A stretch of 64,000 nt of DNA. Origin: Adhaeribacter arboris. Its GTDB lineage: Bacteria; Bacteroidota; Bacteroidia; Cytophagales; Hymenobacteraceae. The notes under the pieces are model-generated. The model was not told the origin of the DNA. It made no database searches and worked only from the letters and a program-made list of their open reading frames with translations. Of this stretch, positions 43,237-53,038 are shown one piece after another. Position numbers and translations under genes: made by a program. The stretch's first letter is position 1. Each line of letters opens with the position of its first letter. The stretch lies in NCBI RefSeq assembly GCF_003023845.1, contig NZ_PYFT01000001.1, forward strand, positions 5,642,001 through 5,706,000, in the 5' to 3' direction.

Positions 43237-44781
43237 ATGAGAAAAATATATGTATCAGCTTGTTTGTTAGGGGCTTTACTTCTTTCAAACTGCCACGACG
43301 ATTTAGATAAAGTTAATCCCAACAGTCTTACCTCTGAATCTTATTTTAAAACGGCCAATGAGCTGGAACTGGCAGTAAATAGTATCTATGCTACGGCACA
43401 CTCCAACTTGTTAGTGGCCCGCGAGTGGTTCTTTACGCACTCCTTGCGCAGCGGAGATTTTGCTACCGGCGGAGCGCAACTAGAAGCCCCCCGGGCGCAA
43501 ATCTTGAACGGTAATACCACCCCGGATAATGGCGTCAGTGGTTCCGTCTGGAATGGCTTCTACACCGTTATTCACCGGGCAAATACCGTAATTTTAAACG
43601 GACCACTGGCCAGCGGCGATGCGACCAAAAAAGATTTAATGGTAGCCGAAGCCCGGTTTTTACGCGCCTGGGCTTATTACGAGCTAGTAAACTTTTTTGG
43701 CGCCGTGCCGCTTTACACCGAACCGGTAACGGCCGTAGATGCTTTTCAGGCTCGCACCAAGCCCGAAGATATTTACAAAGTGGTACTAGAAGATTTAAAA
43801 GCGGCTCAGGCGGGTTTGCCTCCTACTCGTTCCGGCGGTGATTTAGGCCGCGCTACTTCCGGCGCCGCTACGTTCCTGTTGGGTAAATCGTATATGCAGC
43901 AAGGCGACTACACCACTGCTAAAACCGAACTGGAAAAGCTAGTGGGTAAATATACGCTTACGGCCAAATACAACGATAATTTCCGGGAAGAAACCGAGTA
44001 CAATTCCGAGTCAATCTGGGAAATTGGTTTTCAGGGCCGGAGCGATAACGGTTACAACTGGGGGTCGGGCGATGGCCCGAACGAAGCGCAATCTTCGGTG
44101 CGTAACCAGGAAATTAATCCGATTTCGTGGCGTAACCTAATTCCGTCGGATAAATTATTGAACGAGTACGAAACACCGGAAAACGGCGCGGCGAAAAGAG
44201 ACCCGCGGTTAGATTATACCGTATTTTTCCCGGGCGATAAGTTTAATAACGACACCAAAGTTTTAACCGAAGCTTTGCAAGGCGGAGCGGGTACTTCTAC
44301 CCTGAACGGACAACCCATTAAAGTTAGCTGGGAAAAATACACTAATCTTTACAAAACGGATTCCGGATTCAATCCGGCCGGTATTAATACCCGGGTAATG
44401 CGTTACGCCGAAGCGCTTTTATTACTGGCAGAATGCGAAAACGAATTGGGCAACCAAACAGCCGCCGTAAGTTATTTAAATCAATTGCGCGATCGGGCCG
44501 ATGTAATGATGCCCCATTATCCAACGGCGAAGTTTCCGGTTGGGTCTAAGGGAGAAGTTTTTGCGGCTATTGTGCACGAAAGTGCGGTAGAGCGCGGCGG
44601 CGAAGAAGGCCGGGATTTTGATGTATTGCGTTGGATAAAGGCGAGTAAAATAACGCCACCTTTTACGACTTACAGCTTCAATCCGAATCGCGACTTTGTT
44701 TTACCTGTTCCGCAGGACGAAATCAACCGTAATCCGCAATTGGGAGCGGCCGGTATCTCCGCTCAGAATCCTAATTATTAA
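43237..44781 (+). CDS. SusD/RagB-family nutrient-binding outer-membrane lipoprotein
   Basis: 514 residues from ATG 43237 (MRKIYVSACLLGALLLSNCH, lipobox SNC); the TTG at 43228 is not needed. SusD N-terminal TPR region (LDKVNPNSLTSESYFKTANE, VAEARFLRAWAYYELVNFFG) and C-terminal SusD/RagB domain (RYAEALLLLAECENELGN, EVFAAIVHESAVERGGEEGRDFDVLRW, FVLPVPQDEINRNPQL). It forms the lid of the SusC transporter. 51 bases after susC; terminator just after. Confidence 0.95.
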   Translation: MRKIYVSACLLGALLLSNCHDDLDKVNPNSLTSESYFKTANELELAVNSIYATAHSNLLVAREWFFTHSLRSGDFATGGAQLEAPRAQILNGNTTPDNGVSGSVWNGFYTVIHRANTVILNGPLASGDATKKDLMVAEARFLRAWAYYELVNFFGAVPLYTEPVTAVDAFQARTKPEDIYKVVLEDLKAAQAGLPPTRSGGDLGRATSGAATFLLGKSYMQQGDYTTAKTELEKLVGKYTLTAKYNDNFREETEYNSESIWEIGFQGRSDNGYNWGSGDGPNEAQSSVRNQEINPISWRNLIPSDKLLNEYETPENGAAKRDPRLDYTVFFPGDKFNNDTKVLTEALQGGAGTSTLNGQPIKVSWEKYTNLYKTDSGFNPAGINTRVMRYAEALLLLAECENELGNQTAAVSYLNQLRDRADVMMPHYPTAKFPVGSKGEVFAAIVHESAVERGGEEGRDFDVLRWIKASKITPPFTTYSFNPNRDFVLPVPQDEINRNPQLGAAGISAQNPNY

Positions 44782-44807
44782 AGCAGAATTTTAATTGAAT
44801 ACGTAAT

Positions 44808-44836
44808 AGGCCGCAAACTTCACCTGTTTGCGGCCT
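44808..44836 (+). terminator. Terminator after susD
   Basis: 11-bp perfect inverted repeat AGGCCGCAAAC (44808-44818) and its complement (44826-44836), loop of 7, followed by GTTTTAT. It probably ends the fecR-susC-susD transcript, so the VCBS gene needs its own promoter. Confidence 0.85.
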
Positions 44837-44980
44837 GTTTTATGTTAACACGAAATCTAAGAACTTACGGCAGTAATTGCTTAACAGATATAATCAAATA
44901 CAATTTGAAAAGAATATAAGTGGTTAGCAAATTTCTGTTAGATGATGATAGAAAGACAGTAGCTAAGAAAAACAGACACC

Positions 44981-45153
44981 CGTTTGGCTAAGGATGGCCT
45001 TCTAAGGTTCCGGTGTGCCGAGGAACGAACAAAGGAAGCTTAGACCCGCCCGGAAGAGCCAAACGAGGCCCACCGGCCAGGAGGCAAACAGGTTACTCAT
45101 CAAACTAGATAGCACCAGTGCCTGGAGACGGGAAAAGGCTCCAAAGATAAACC
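44981..45153 (+). ncRNA. Candidate structured RNA between susD and the VCBS gene
   Basis: A GC-rich island in an AT-rich gap with contiguous helices: P1 CGTTTGGCT (44981-44989) with AGCCAAACG (45057-45065); inside it hairpin AAGG/CCTT (44990-45001), stem CTAAG/CTTAG (45002-45006, 45039-45043) enclosing GTTC-CGG/CCG-GAAC (45007-45026). After P1 come GGCC/GGCC (45067-45078), TGGAG/CTCCA (45123-45127, 45139-45143) and GGTT/AACC (45091-45094, 45150-45153). Helices abut with no spare bases, as in folded RNAs. It does not match a riboswitch, RNase P, SRP, 6S, tmRNA or group II domain V that I know. Strand and function unproven; 127 bases lie before the VCBS start. Confidence 0.45.
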
Positions 45154-45279
45154 ACCCTTAGTACCTCTTTTAGATTTCAATCTGGTATAAAACTTTCGTT
45201 GGATACACATGAACCAATACCTATCCTGAAAATTGCTTATATTAGTTACTTTACTTGTGCTTTGCGAATCATTTAGATA

Positions 45280-48200
45280 ATGAAAATTAAGTTTTTACTG
45301 CCATTTACTCTCTTCATTTGCCTGTTACCAGGTTGTCATTTATTTAAACAAGAAAAGCTGTTATTTACCTTACTAGAACCCGGCGAAACGGGCATTACCT
45401 TCCATAACACCATCACCGAAACGGATTCTTTAAACGTGCTAACCTACGGGTACATGTACAATGGCGGCGGGGTAGCCGTGGGAGATGTTAACAACGATGG
45501 CTTACCCGACCTTTACTTTTCGGGAAATATGGTTTCGAGCAAATTATACCTGAACAAAGGCAATTTCCAATTCGAAGATATTACAGTTTCTTCCGGCACG
45601 GCTACTAATCTATGGGTAAACGGTGTAACCATGGTAGATATAAACCAGGACGGTTTTTTAGATATTTATGCCTGTACCGTCAACCCAATAGCCGGAAAAC
45701 CACAAACGCCCAACGTATTATTTATCAATAAAGGCTTAAATGCGGCTGGTAAACCTTTTTTTAAAGAAGAAGCTAAAGCCTATGGTTTAGCGGAAGCCGG
45801 TTACAGTACCCAGGCCGTTTTCCTGGATTATGATAAAGATCAGGACCTGGATATGTACTTGCTGCGTAATGCTCCCGAAGGCACGAGTAATCCCAATGTT
45901 CCCCGCCCCAAAATAACTAATGGCACTTCCCTGAGTACAGATAAATTGTTCCGGAACAATGGCAATAATACCTTTACTGATGTATCAAAAGAGGCGGGTA
46001 TTTTGATAGAGGGTCGGGGTTTAGGTGTAGCGGTTAGCGATATTAACCAGGACGGCTGGCCCGATATTTATACCGCTAACGATTTTTTAAGCAACGACCT
46101 GCTTTGGATAAATAACCGGAACGGCACTTTTACGAATAAACTGAACCAATACCTCAAGCACACCAGCTACAACGGCATGGGCACTGATATTGCCGATTAT
46201 AATAACGACGGGCTACCGGATATTGTGGAAATGGACATGATGCCGGAAGATAATAAGCGGCAAAAGCTAACTATGGAAGCACCTAACTACGAACGCTTTC
46301 AATTAAACAAGCGCTTAGGGTACGATATTCAATACGTCCGGAATACGCTGCAGATAAATAATGGCAACAATACTTTCAGCGAAATCGGGCAACTGGCCGG
46401 AGTGTATGCTACCGATTGGAGTTGGAGCGCTTTACTCGCCGATTACGACAACGATGGCTGGCGCGATTTATTTATTACCAATGGCTACTTAAAAGACATG
46501 ATTAACTTGGATTACATGCACTACCAATCGGAGCAGGCAATGTTTGGTACCCAAGAAGCCATGGAAGCAAAACTGAAGAAAGAATTTAAGAAGCTGGAGA
46601 GCGTTATTGTGCCGAATTACATCTACCAAAATAAACACGATTTAACGTTTGCGAACAAAACAACTGATTGGGGCTTAGAAAAGCCGTCTACTTCTAACGG
46701 GGCCGCTTACGCGGATTTAGATAAGGATGGTGATTTAGATTTGGTGGTTAATAACCTCAACAGTCCTGCCTTTGTGTATCGCAACAACGCGGAAACTATC
46801 TTACAAACGCACTTTTTGAAAATACAATTGCAAGGGCAAGTACCCAACCGGGATGGTATTGGCGCTACTATCCAACTTAAAAGTAAAGGCCAGCAACAAT
46901 TCTACGAGCATTACTTAACTCGGGGATACCAGTCATCGTTAGATAAAAGTATTCATTTTGGTTTAGGCAACACCACCTTAATTGATTCACTGGAAATTAC
47001 CTGGCCCGACGGCAGCTATCAACTACTTACCAAGGTGCCCGCAAACCAAACCCTGACGCTGAAGCAGCAAAATGGTATTTTACGTAAACTGGTAGTGAAA
47101 CCGGCGCCAAAACCACTTTTCAAAAAATTAATACCGCCTACGGAATTGCTTTTAAACACGAAGAAAACGACTACGTTGATTTTAAAAATCAGCCTTTGCT
47201 GCCGCATAAATACTCTCAAAGTGGACCCGGTTTAGCCGTTGGCGATGTAAATGGCGATAACCTCGACGATTTTTACGTGGGCGGTTCCGGTAATTATACA
47301 GGTACTATTTTTTATCAGACAAAACAAGGACGTTTCCAAAGTAAACCGCTAACCAAAACGCGAAATCGGGCGGATGATACGGGAAGCTTGTTTTTCGATG
47401 CGGACGGGGATAATGATCTGGATTTGTACGTAGTAAGCGGAGGCAACGAGTTTAAAGCTGCTTCTGACCAATACCAGCACCGCTTGTACCAGAACGACGG
47501 AAAAGGAAATTTCACGCTCGATAGTTTGGCCTTACCCCGAATGGTAGCCAGCGGCTCCTGCGTTACCGCCACTGATTTTGATAAAGACGGTGACCTGGAT
47601 TTGTTTATTGGGGGCCGAAACGAACCGCAGAAATACCCCTTACCCGGACAAAGCTGTATTTTACGCAACCAAAATGGCCGTTTTACTAACGTTACCCAAC
47701 AAGTATGCCCCGAGCTGGAGCGAGCCGGTATGGTAACCGCCGCCCTCTGGACGGATTTTGATAACGATAATCAAATTGATTTAATTCTAACCGGGGAGTG
47801 GATGCCTGTTTGCTTTTTTAAAAATCAAAAAGGAAAACTTACCAATGTAACTTCTGCTACGGGCTTAAAAAATACCAACGGTTGGTGGAACAGTTTAACG
47901 GCCGGCGATTTCGATAACGATGGCGATATGGACTATATAGCCGGTAATTTAGGGCTTAATTCAAAGTACAAAGCCAGTCCGGAACAGCCCGTAAGTGTAT
48001 TCGCCAAAGATTTTGATAAAAACGGCAGCATCGACCCGGTTATTAGTTATTTTATTCAGAATACCAATTATCCGGCTCCCGCGCGCGATGCGCTTACCGA
48101 CCAGATGGTAGCCATGCGCCGCCGGTTTCCCCGGTACGCCGATTACGGCGCCAGTACCACGGAAAGTCTTTTTACCGAGGAGGAATTAAAAGATGCTTAT

Positions 48201-48791
48201 ACCTATAAGAGTTACACCTTTGCCAGCAGTTATATCCAGAACAATGGCCACGGAAAATTTACGCTCCAAGCTTTGCCCCTAACAGCTCAATACGCGCCGG
48301 TTTTTGGAATGAACGTGGCCGATTTTAATTACGATGGCAATTTAGATGTTTTATTAGTCGGTAATTCTTTTGCTTCGGAAACGGCCGTAGGTTATTACGA
48401 TGCCTTTAATGGTGTTTGCTTGCTGGGCAACGGAAAAGGTAAATTCAGGACCTTACCGCCCAAAGCAACCGGTTTAAAAGTTTCCGGCGATGCCAAAGCT
48501 ATGGTTAGGCTAATAACAATTAATAAGCAGCCATTAGAAATAATAAGCTGCAACGCGGACAGCCTGCAGGTTTATCAGGGATTAAATCCAATCGGTAAAG
48601 ATTCGATTATCCGCCTCAGACCAACCGATGCTTATGCCGATCTGCTATTTAAAAATGGTAAAAAACGCCACGAAGAATTTTTCTACGGTAGTGGTTATTT
48701 GTCTCAATCTTGTCGGGCACTATTTGGTACCGGATTAGAAACAATCATTATAACGGATTTTAGCGGCAAGCAAAGGCAAGTTAAGTTGTAA
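45280..48791 (+). pseudogene. VCBS/FG-GAP repeat protein with ASPIC/UnbV domain, single-base frameshift
   Basis: Two overlapping frames, 45280-47235 and one ending 48791, form one lipoprotein of about 1170 residues. The first part has a signal with lipobox PGC, many FG-GAP calcium-type repeats (DVNNDGLPDLYFSGN, DYNNDGLPDIVEMD, DYDNDGWRDLFITN) and the ASPIC/UnbV domain (RDGIGATIQLKSKG to LEITWPDGSYQLL). After KPLF near 47118 the frame must shift by -1 to read QKINTAYGIAFKHEENDYVD and continue into LLPHKYSQSGPGLAVGDVNG. An extra T in TTTT (or slippage at the adjacent A6 run) restores one ORF. Such proteins follow SusCD in Bacteroidota. Decay, sequencing error or recoding cannot be separated here. 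Confidence 0.85.
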
Positions 48792-48811
48792 TTTATACCC
48801 ACTTAAGATAA

Positions 48812-48839
48812 AGGCAGTACCCGGTTGCAGATACTGCCT
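48812..48839. terminator. Terminator between convergent genes
   Basis: 8-bp inverted repeat AGGCAGTA (48812-48819) and TACTGCCT (48832-48839) with a 12-base loop, then GTATTTTC. It separates the VCBS gene and the NIPSNAP gene. Confidence 0.7.
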
Positions 48840-48897
48840 GTATTTTCAATCCTTTTAGTACTCGTAACTTTTAATATTCAGCTAAGCAGGTTTAATT

Positions 48898-49698
48898 TTA
48901 TATCTGCGAATAGGAGGTAGGTATTAAAAAAGTACGGGTAATATTCGATACAATTTTAGCGTCGGCGTATTCCGGCATGCCGCTTATCTTTTTCCATTCG
49001 GGGTCGCTGCCAAAGGTTTTCCAGTTACGGTCGTGTTCGGCCATATCGTCGAAGGTAAGCAGGTAGGTTAAGTTAGGACGCATTTCGCCAATAATTGCTT
49101 CACCAAAAAATACGGGCGTTAAACCTACCCGCTTAAATATGGCAATTTCGCCTTTGTTAAACATTTCCATCTTCTTTTTACCGGCGGCTTCGCTAGCGCT
49201 TTCGTAACGGCGAAGTTCAAATATGCGCGGCTGATTAGCGGGTATTTCCAATTTGGGCATACCCGTAAAGGCTTCCAGCAAAGAACTTTCAATGCGTTCG
49301 TAGGCTGGTTCCGTAGCCGGAGCGTTTAAATAAGCCGCCCCTGCCTGCTGAAAGGGGGCATCTGCCAGCAAACGTTCATTCGTTTTGGTAAAATCTTCCA
49401 ACGACTTATACGGAATAATAACGTAAATTTTGGTTTGACCGGTAGGTTGCTGCTCCGTGAACACGCCTACATTTTTACTGCCCAAGCGATTAAGGGCCGG
49501 AATGGCCGCATTCTGAAAATAGTCTTCTACCAGTTTTTGCTGCGTTTCGTTTTTTAACGAGTATACCCGCAATTCGTAGTACTCTGGTTTACTAGCTTTT
49601 TGTTTAACTGAACCAAATGCTGGATTTAAAAAAGGAACGGTGCTGGATAAACAGCCGCTCAGGAGCGAAGCTTTTACAAAGGTGCGTCGTTTCATCAT
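48898..49698 (-). CDS. Secreted NIPSNAP-family protein
   Basis: 266 residues with a Tat-like/Sec signal (MMKRRTFVKASLLSGCL, twin Arg RR) and two ferredoxin-like NIPSNAP repeats: YYELRVYSLKNETQQKLVEDYF (about 38) with LNRLGSKNVGVFTEQQ, and PRIFELRRYESASEAAGKKKMEMF (about 160) with IFKRVGLTPVFFGEAIIGE and YLLTFDDMAEHDRNWKTFGSDPEW. The twin-Arg signal suggests folded export. Function of bacterial NIPSNAP proteins is unknown. ATG pair at 49698. Confidence 0.88.
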   Translation of the reverse strand: MMKRRTFVKASLLSGCLSSTVPFLNPAFGSVKQKASKPEYYELRVYSLKNETQQKLVEDYFQNAAIPALNRLGSKNVGVFTEQQPTGQTKIYVIIPYKSLEDFTKTNERLLADAPFQQAGAAYLNAPATEPAYERIESSLLEAFTGMPKLEIPANQPRIFELRRYESASEAAGKKKMEMFNKGEIAIFKRVGLTPVFFGEAIIGEMRPNLTYLLTFDDMAEHDRNWKTFGSDPEWKKISGMPEYADAKIVSNITRTFLIPTSYSQI

Positions 49699-49911
49699 GG
49701 AATAAAAAATCTGATATTTTAAATGAAATACTAATTATAGGGTAATAAGGAGAAAAGACTAAAATAAGTTAAATGGATACAAGTCTTTTATCTGGTGGTA
49801 AGTTAATTGTAGGTCGATGGGTGTTATAAATTGTAATTACTCACAAATCAACTAATTAAAAGTATGGACTATGGACTAAACACTAGTATCTAACCACTAA
49901 AATTCCGTGCT

Positions 49912-50604
49912 TTATTTTAAGTAAGCCAACATTTGTTCCGCTACTAAGCGGTTACCCGCGGCATTTAGGTGTACCCGGTCGGTAGTTAAAATACCTTGTT
50001 CGGCATTTTCGGTATTTTGCTCTTTCAGGTGTTTGAGAAAGGCGGTGCGTAAATCGCAGAGTTTTACTTTGGTTTCGCGGGCTACTTTCCGGCTAATAGT
50101 GGCGTACTGCTCCAGCATGGCATCTTCGGCGTTGCTGCCATCCGGTTTTTCTCCAATTACACTGGGCGTACATAAAACTACTTTTGCCCCAGTAGCTTTA
50201 ATTTGATTAATGATATCTTTCAGGCCGGTTTCGTATTGCCCAACAGGCGTACCACCGGCTTTATCTTTGCAGCACGGATGCGTAAAATGCCACACGTCGT
50301 TAATGCCAATATAAATAAATACTAAGTCGGGTTTTTTGGCGAGCACATCGGTAGCTAAGCGCTTTTGTAAATCGGGTACTTTGTTGCCGCTTATACCCGC
50401 ACCTACCAAGTTAAAGCGCGAACTTTTGCCGCTTTTAGTCAGCTCCTGATTCAACACATCAATGTAGCCACCCGGTTTTACGGCCGCTTGGGTTATTGAA
50501 TCGCCAAAAAATACCACGGTTTTCGTTTTAGGAGCCGGGATAAAGGCGAGTAAAAGCCCAATTACAAAGAAAGAAATAAGTGCTAAGAAGCGGGTTTGTT
50601 TCAT
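49912..50604 (-). CDS. SGNH/GDSL-family hydrolase, exported
   Basis: 230 residues from ATG 50604 (MKQTRFLALISFFVIGLLLAF), which gives a clean signal anchor; the frame is open to 50727 but that adds an unlikely N-terminus. SGNH blocks: FFGDSITQ (nucleophile Ser), GAGISGNKV (Gly), YIGINDVWH (Asn), DRVHLNAAGN (Asp-x-x-His). Probably a periplasmic esterase acting on lipids or acetylated glycans. Monocistronic and divergent from the LytTR regulator. Confidence 0.9.
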   Translation of the reverse strand: MKQTRFLALISFFVIGLLLAFIPAPKTKTVVFFGDSITQAAVKPGGYIDVLNQELTKSGKSSRFNLVGAGISGNKVPDLQKRLATDVLAKKPDLVFIYIGINDVWHFTHPCCKDKAGGTPVGQYETGLKDIINQIKATGAKVVLCTPSVIGEKPDGSNAEDAMLEQYATISRKVARETKVKLCDLRTAFLKHLKEQNTENAEQGILTTDRVHLNAAGNRLVAEQMLAYLK

Positions 50605-50824
50605 AAAAAAATGGTGTAGAGAAGAAGTTTTACAATAGTATCTTTTTAGCTGTTCCATCACGTTTATCAACTTAAATAACTGCTGGAGCAGAATCCTGAA
50701 TTTGATTCTTTTTTTGTAGCAAAACAAATTTGTCTTTCTTATAATTTTTTATGTTTTGGTTTATAAGAAAAGAATGCTCGGGAACAAAATGAAATATAAA
50801 TAGTTTATATACTTGAAATAAGAA

Positions 50825-50864
50825 GCTAATTATCCGAAAAGTACCTACTTTTCGGATAATTAGC
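50825..50864. promoter_or_regulatory. 40-bp perfect palindrome in a divergent promoter region
   Basis: GCTAATTATCCGAAAAGTA (50825-50843) and its exact complement (50846-50864) separated by two bases. It lies 42 bases upstream of the LytTR regulator start and 220 bases from the divergent SGNH gene start, so no transcript needs to end here and there is no T-tract. The 302-base region 50605-50906 holds no gene. An operator, possibly for the LytTR protein itself, or a leader hairpin are the options. Confidence 0.65.
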
Positions 50865-50906
50865 CCTATTGATTTTAGTTATTAATAGCTATTAAAAACT
50901 ACGTTC

Positions 50907-51632
50907 ATGCTCGCGCCACTGGTTGTTCATTCTCCTTTTAAATGTAAATGCTTAATTATAGACGACGATATTTTTTCGACGAAGATTATTCAAAAGTTTA
51001 TCTCGAATACGGATTTCCTGGAATTAATGGGTACGGCAAGCGGAGGCATTGAAGCTTCCCGCATTTTAAGGGAAACGGCCGTAGATATATTGTTTCTGGA
51101 TATGGAAATGCCGGATATGTCGGGGCTGGATCTGCTGAGTACTATCAGCAACAAAGATTTACTTGTAATTGTAACCAGTGCCAGCCGCGATTATGCCGTA
51201 GAAGCTTTTGAAAAGAACGTGATTGATTACCTGGTAAAACCCATTACGTACCCCCGTTTTCTGATTGCCGCTCAAAAAGCGTATGATAAATTAAACCAAC
51301 GCCAGCACACCAATACCTCCGCCGATTTCACTTTTGTAAAAGTAGAGCAAAAGCTGATAAAAATTTATTTTGCCGATATTCAATACATAGAAGCGCTCGG
51401 CGATTACGTGCACATTGTGTCTAACAACAAAAAAACAATTGTGTACGCCACCATGAAATCTATTGCCAACCGTTTCCCGGTAAATAAATTTATCCGGGTA
51501 CATCGTTCTTTTATCGTTAATTTAGATGCTATAACGGCCGTAGAAGATAATAACGTAACGATTGGTTCTAAATTTATTCCTATTGGCGCTACCTACGCCA
51601 AAGGTGTATTGCAACTGCTTAGCAAGTTTTAA
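50907..51632 (+). CDS. LytTR-family response regulator
   Basis: 241 residues. Receiver domain (about 13-130): CLIIDDDIFSTKIIQKFI, phospho-acceptor Asp65 in LFLDMEMPDMSG, Lys111 in DYLVKP. LytTR DNA-binding domain (about 143-240): KVEQKLIKIYFADIQYIEA, DYVHIVSNNKKTIVY, KFIRVHRSFIVNLDAI. Such regulators usually work with a membrane 7TMR/His_kinase partner; none is adjacent. Convergent 4-base overlap with the creatininase gene. A 40-bp palindrome lies in its upstream region. Confidence 0.93.
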   Translation: MLAPLVVHSPFKCKCLIIDDDIFSTKIIQKFISNTDFLELMGTASGGIEASRILRETAVDILFLDMEMPDMSGLDLLSTISNKDLLVIVTSASRDYAVEAFEKNVIDYLVKPITYPRFLIAAQKAYDKLNQRQHTNTSADFTFVKVEQKLIKIYFADIQYIEALGDYVHIVSNNKKTIVYATMKSIANRFPVNKFIRVHRSFIVNLDAITAVEDNNVTIGSKFIPIGATYAKGVLQLLSKF

Positions 51633-52432
51633 ATACTCTGATTTCTTTCGTACAAATTATTTAAATCGGCGTGGGCCAGTTCCACCAAATAGCTGGCAAT
51701 ATTAGCAGAAGTAGCCTCTATAAATTTCTTACCTTTTTCAGGAGTAGAGCGGGCCGGATTACCGACGCCGGTGTCGTTGGTGGCTTTGGTCCAGGCGCGG
51801 GGAGTCCAGGCCCAACCTTCCTGATGCGCCTTTAGCTTTAATTTGTTGCTTTTACCCAATCCCGCTTCCGATAAAGGTAATACCCAATCCGGGTTTACGT
51901 GCATTACGGCGCTGGTTTCGAGTTCGCCGGCATGGTCGCCGGGTTCGTCAAAAAAGTCGGTGTCTTTGGCAGTTCGCCACCAGTTAACCGTAGAAATAAA
52001 CATATCCGGATGGCTACCCTGTAATTCCCGGATCATCTGCCGAAAATCGTTGCCGCCGTGGGCATTCAAAACTACCAGTTTTTTAATATTCTGTCCGGAT
52101 AAGGAATCTACAATGTCGCGCAGCACCAGAGCCTGCGTTGCCGGGTTCATATTAATGGTAAATGGAATATCTAACTGACCGGTATTAACGCCAAAGGCTA
52201 TGGAAGGCAGCACCATTACTCTGGTATCTTGTTCCCAGGTCAACCGGGCCGCCTCTGCTGCCACGTGCTCGGCCAGAATAGTGTCGGTAGCGTAAGGCAT
52301 ATGATAATTGTGGGCTTCGGTAGCGCCCCAGGGCAAAACGGCTACTTTGTAGCGGGTATCTTTAACAGTTTTCCAGTTGGTTTCGGATAGAATATAAGGT
52401 CTGGGCAACATAGCTTTCGGAAATTTGGTCAA
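51629..52432 (-). CDS. Creatininase-family amidohydrolase
   Basis: 267 residues. Metal-binding and catalytic blocks of the family: LPWGATEAHNYHMPYATDTILAE (Glu, His, Asp ligands), LNAHGGNDFRQMIRE, and PGDHAGELETSAVMHVNPDWV. Members include creatininase and the formamide hydrolase ArfB; the substrate here is unknown. Its stop overlaps that of the LytTR gene by 4 bases in convergent orientation. Confidence 0.9.
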   Translation of the reverse strand: MTKFPKAMLPRPYILSETNWKTVKDTRYKVAVLPWGATEAHNYHMPYATDTILAEHVAAEAARLTWEQDTRVMVLPSIAFGVNTGQLDIPFTINMNPATQALVLRDIVDSLSGQNIKKLVVLNAHGGNDFRQMIRELQGSHPDMFISTVNWWRTAKDTDFFDEPGDHAGELETSAVMHVNPDWVLPLSEAGLGKSNKLKLKAHQEGWAWTPRAWTKATNDTGVGNPARSTPEKGKKFIEATSANIASYLVELAHADLNNLYERNQSI

Positions 52433-52556
52433 AGTGCTGAGCTGATTAAAAGGCCAAATTATAAATTTTGCTTTACGTTATGCTCGGGTATTGGTTAAAA
52501 TGTTTTCCGAAAGTTGCGGTTGTTGTATTTGAAGAGCCAATAGCGAGTTTTAATTT

Positions 52557-52957
52557 CTATAACTTTTCGTACTGCATTACTGCGCCATCTAAGGAAATAT
52601 CAGCGCCCCAATAAATAGTTAATTTTCCATTCCTAATTTCTAGAAATTGCATGGATGCATTTATATCATCATCATCGTAAATAATTCGCTCCATTAATTC
52701 ACCATTAAAAGATTTTCCTGAAATCAGCGTGTACGTGCCGTTTTTAGTGAGTTGCCCATTAGAATACTTGGAATAATTAGTATCCTCAAACTTTAAAATA
52801 TTACCATTGCCGGGAGTGTATTTAGGATGAACCATTAAGCCGCCCACAACTGAACGAAGTTCCCAAGTACCGGTTAAGGTATTATCAATTTTTCTTTCCG
52901 GCAACCAAGAGTACAAGTAAGATTAAGCAGAATAAAGAATAGAACCAATTTCTTCAT
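52557..52957 (-). pseudogene. Lipocalin-like lipoprotein gene with a one-base frameshift after the lipobox
   Basis: ATG 52957 opens MKKLVLFFILLNLTCTLGCR, a lipoprotein signal, which then runs into an early stop. The frame -1 to it encodes IDNTLTGTWELRSVVGGLMV and continues to 52557 (KLTIYWGADISLDGAVMQYE), a small lipocalin-like/DUF domain that by itself lacks a signal. Adding one A to the A5 run (52893-52889 on the minus strand) joins RKEK to IDNTLTG. A real pseudogene, a phase-variable run or a sequencing error are all possible. Confidence 0.7.
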
Positions 52958-53038
52958 GGGATTTAAAATATATAATTAGATGACCCATGCAGAGAGCTTT
53001 TGGTTGTATATAGATAGTAAAATTAGCATATAACTTTT

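Noticed and set aside
44981-45153. Known RNA class (RNase P, SRP, tmRNA, cobalamin riboswitch, group II domain V)
   Set aside because: None of the conserved cores I know for these classes is present; kept as an unassigned candidate.
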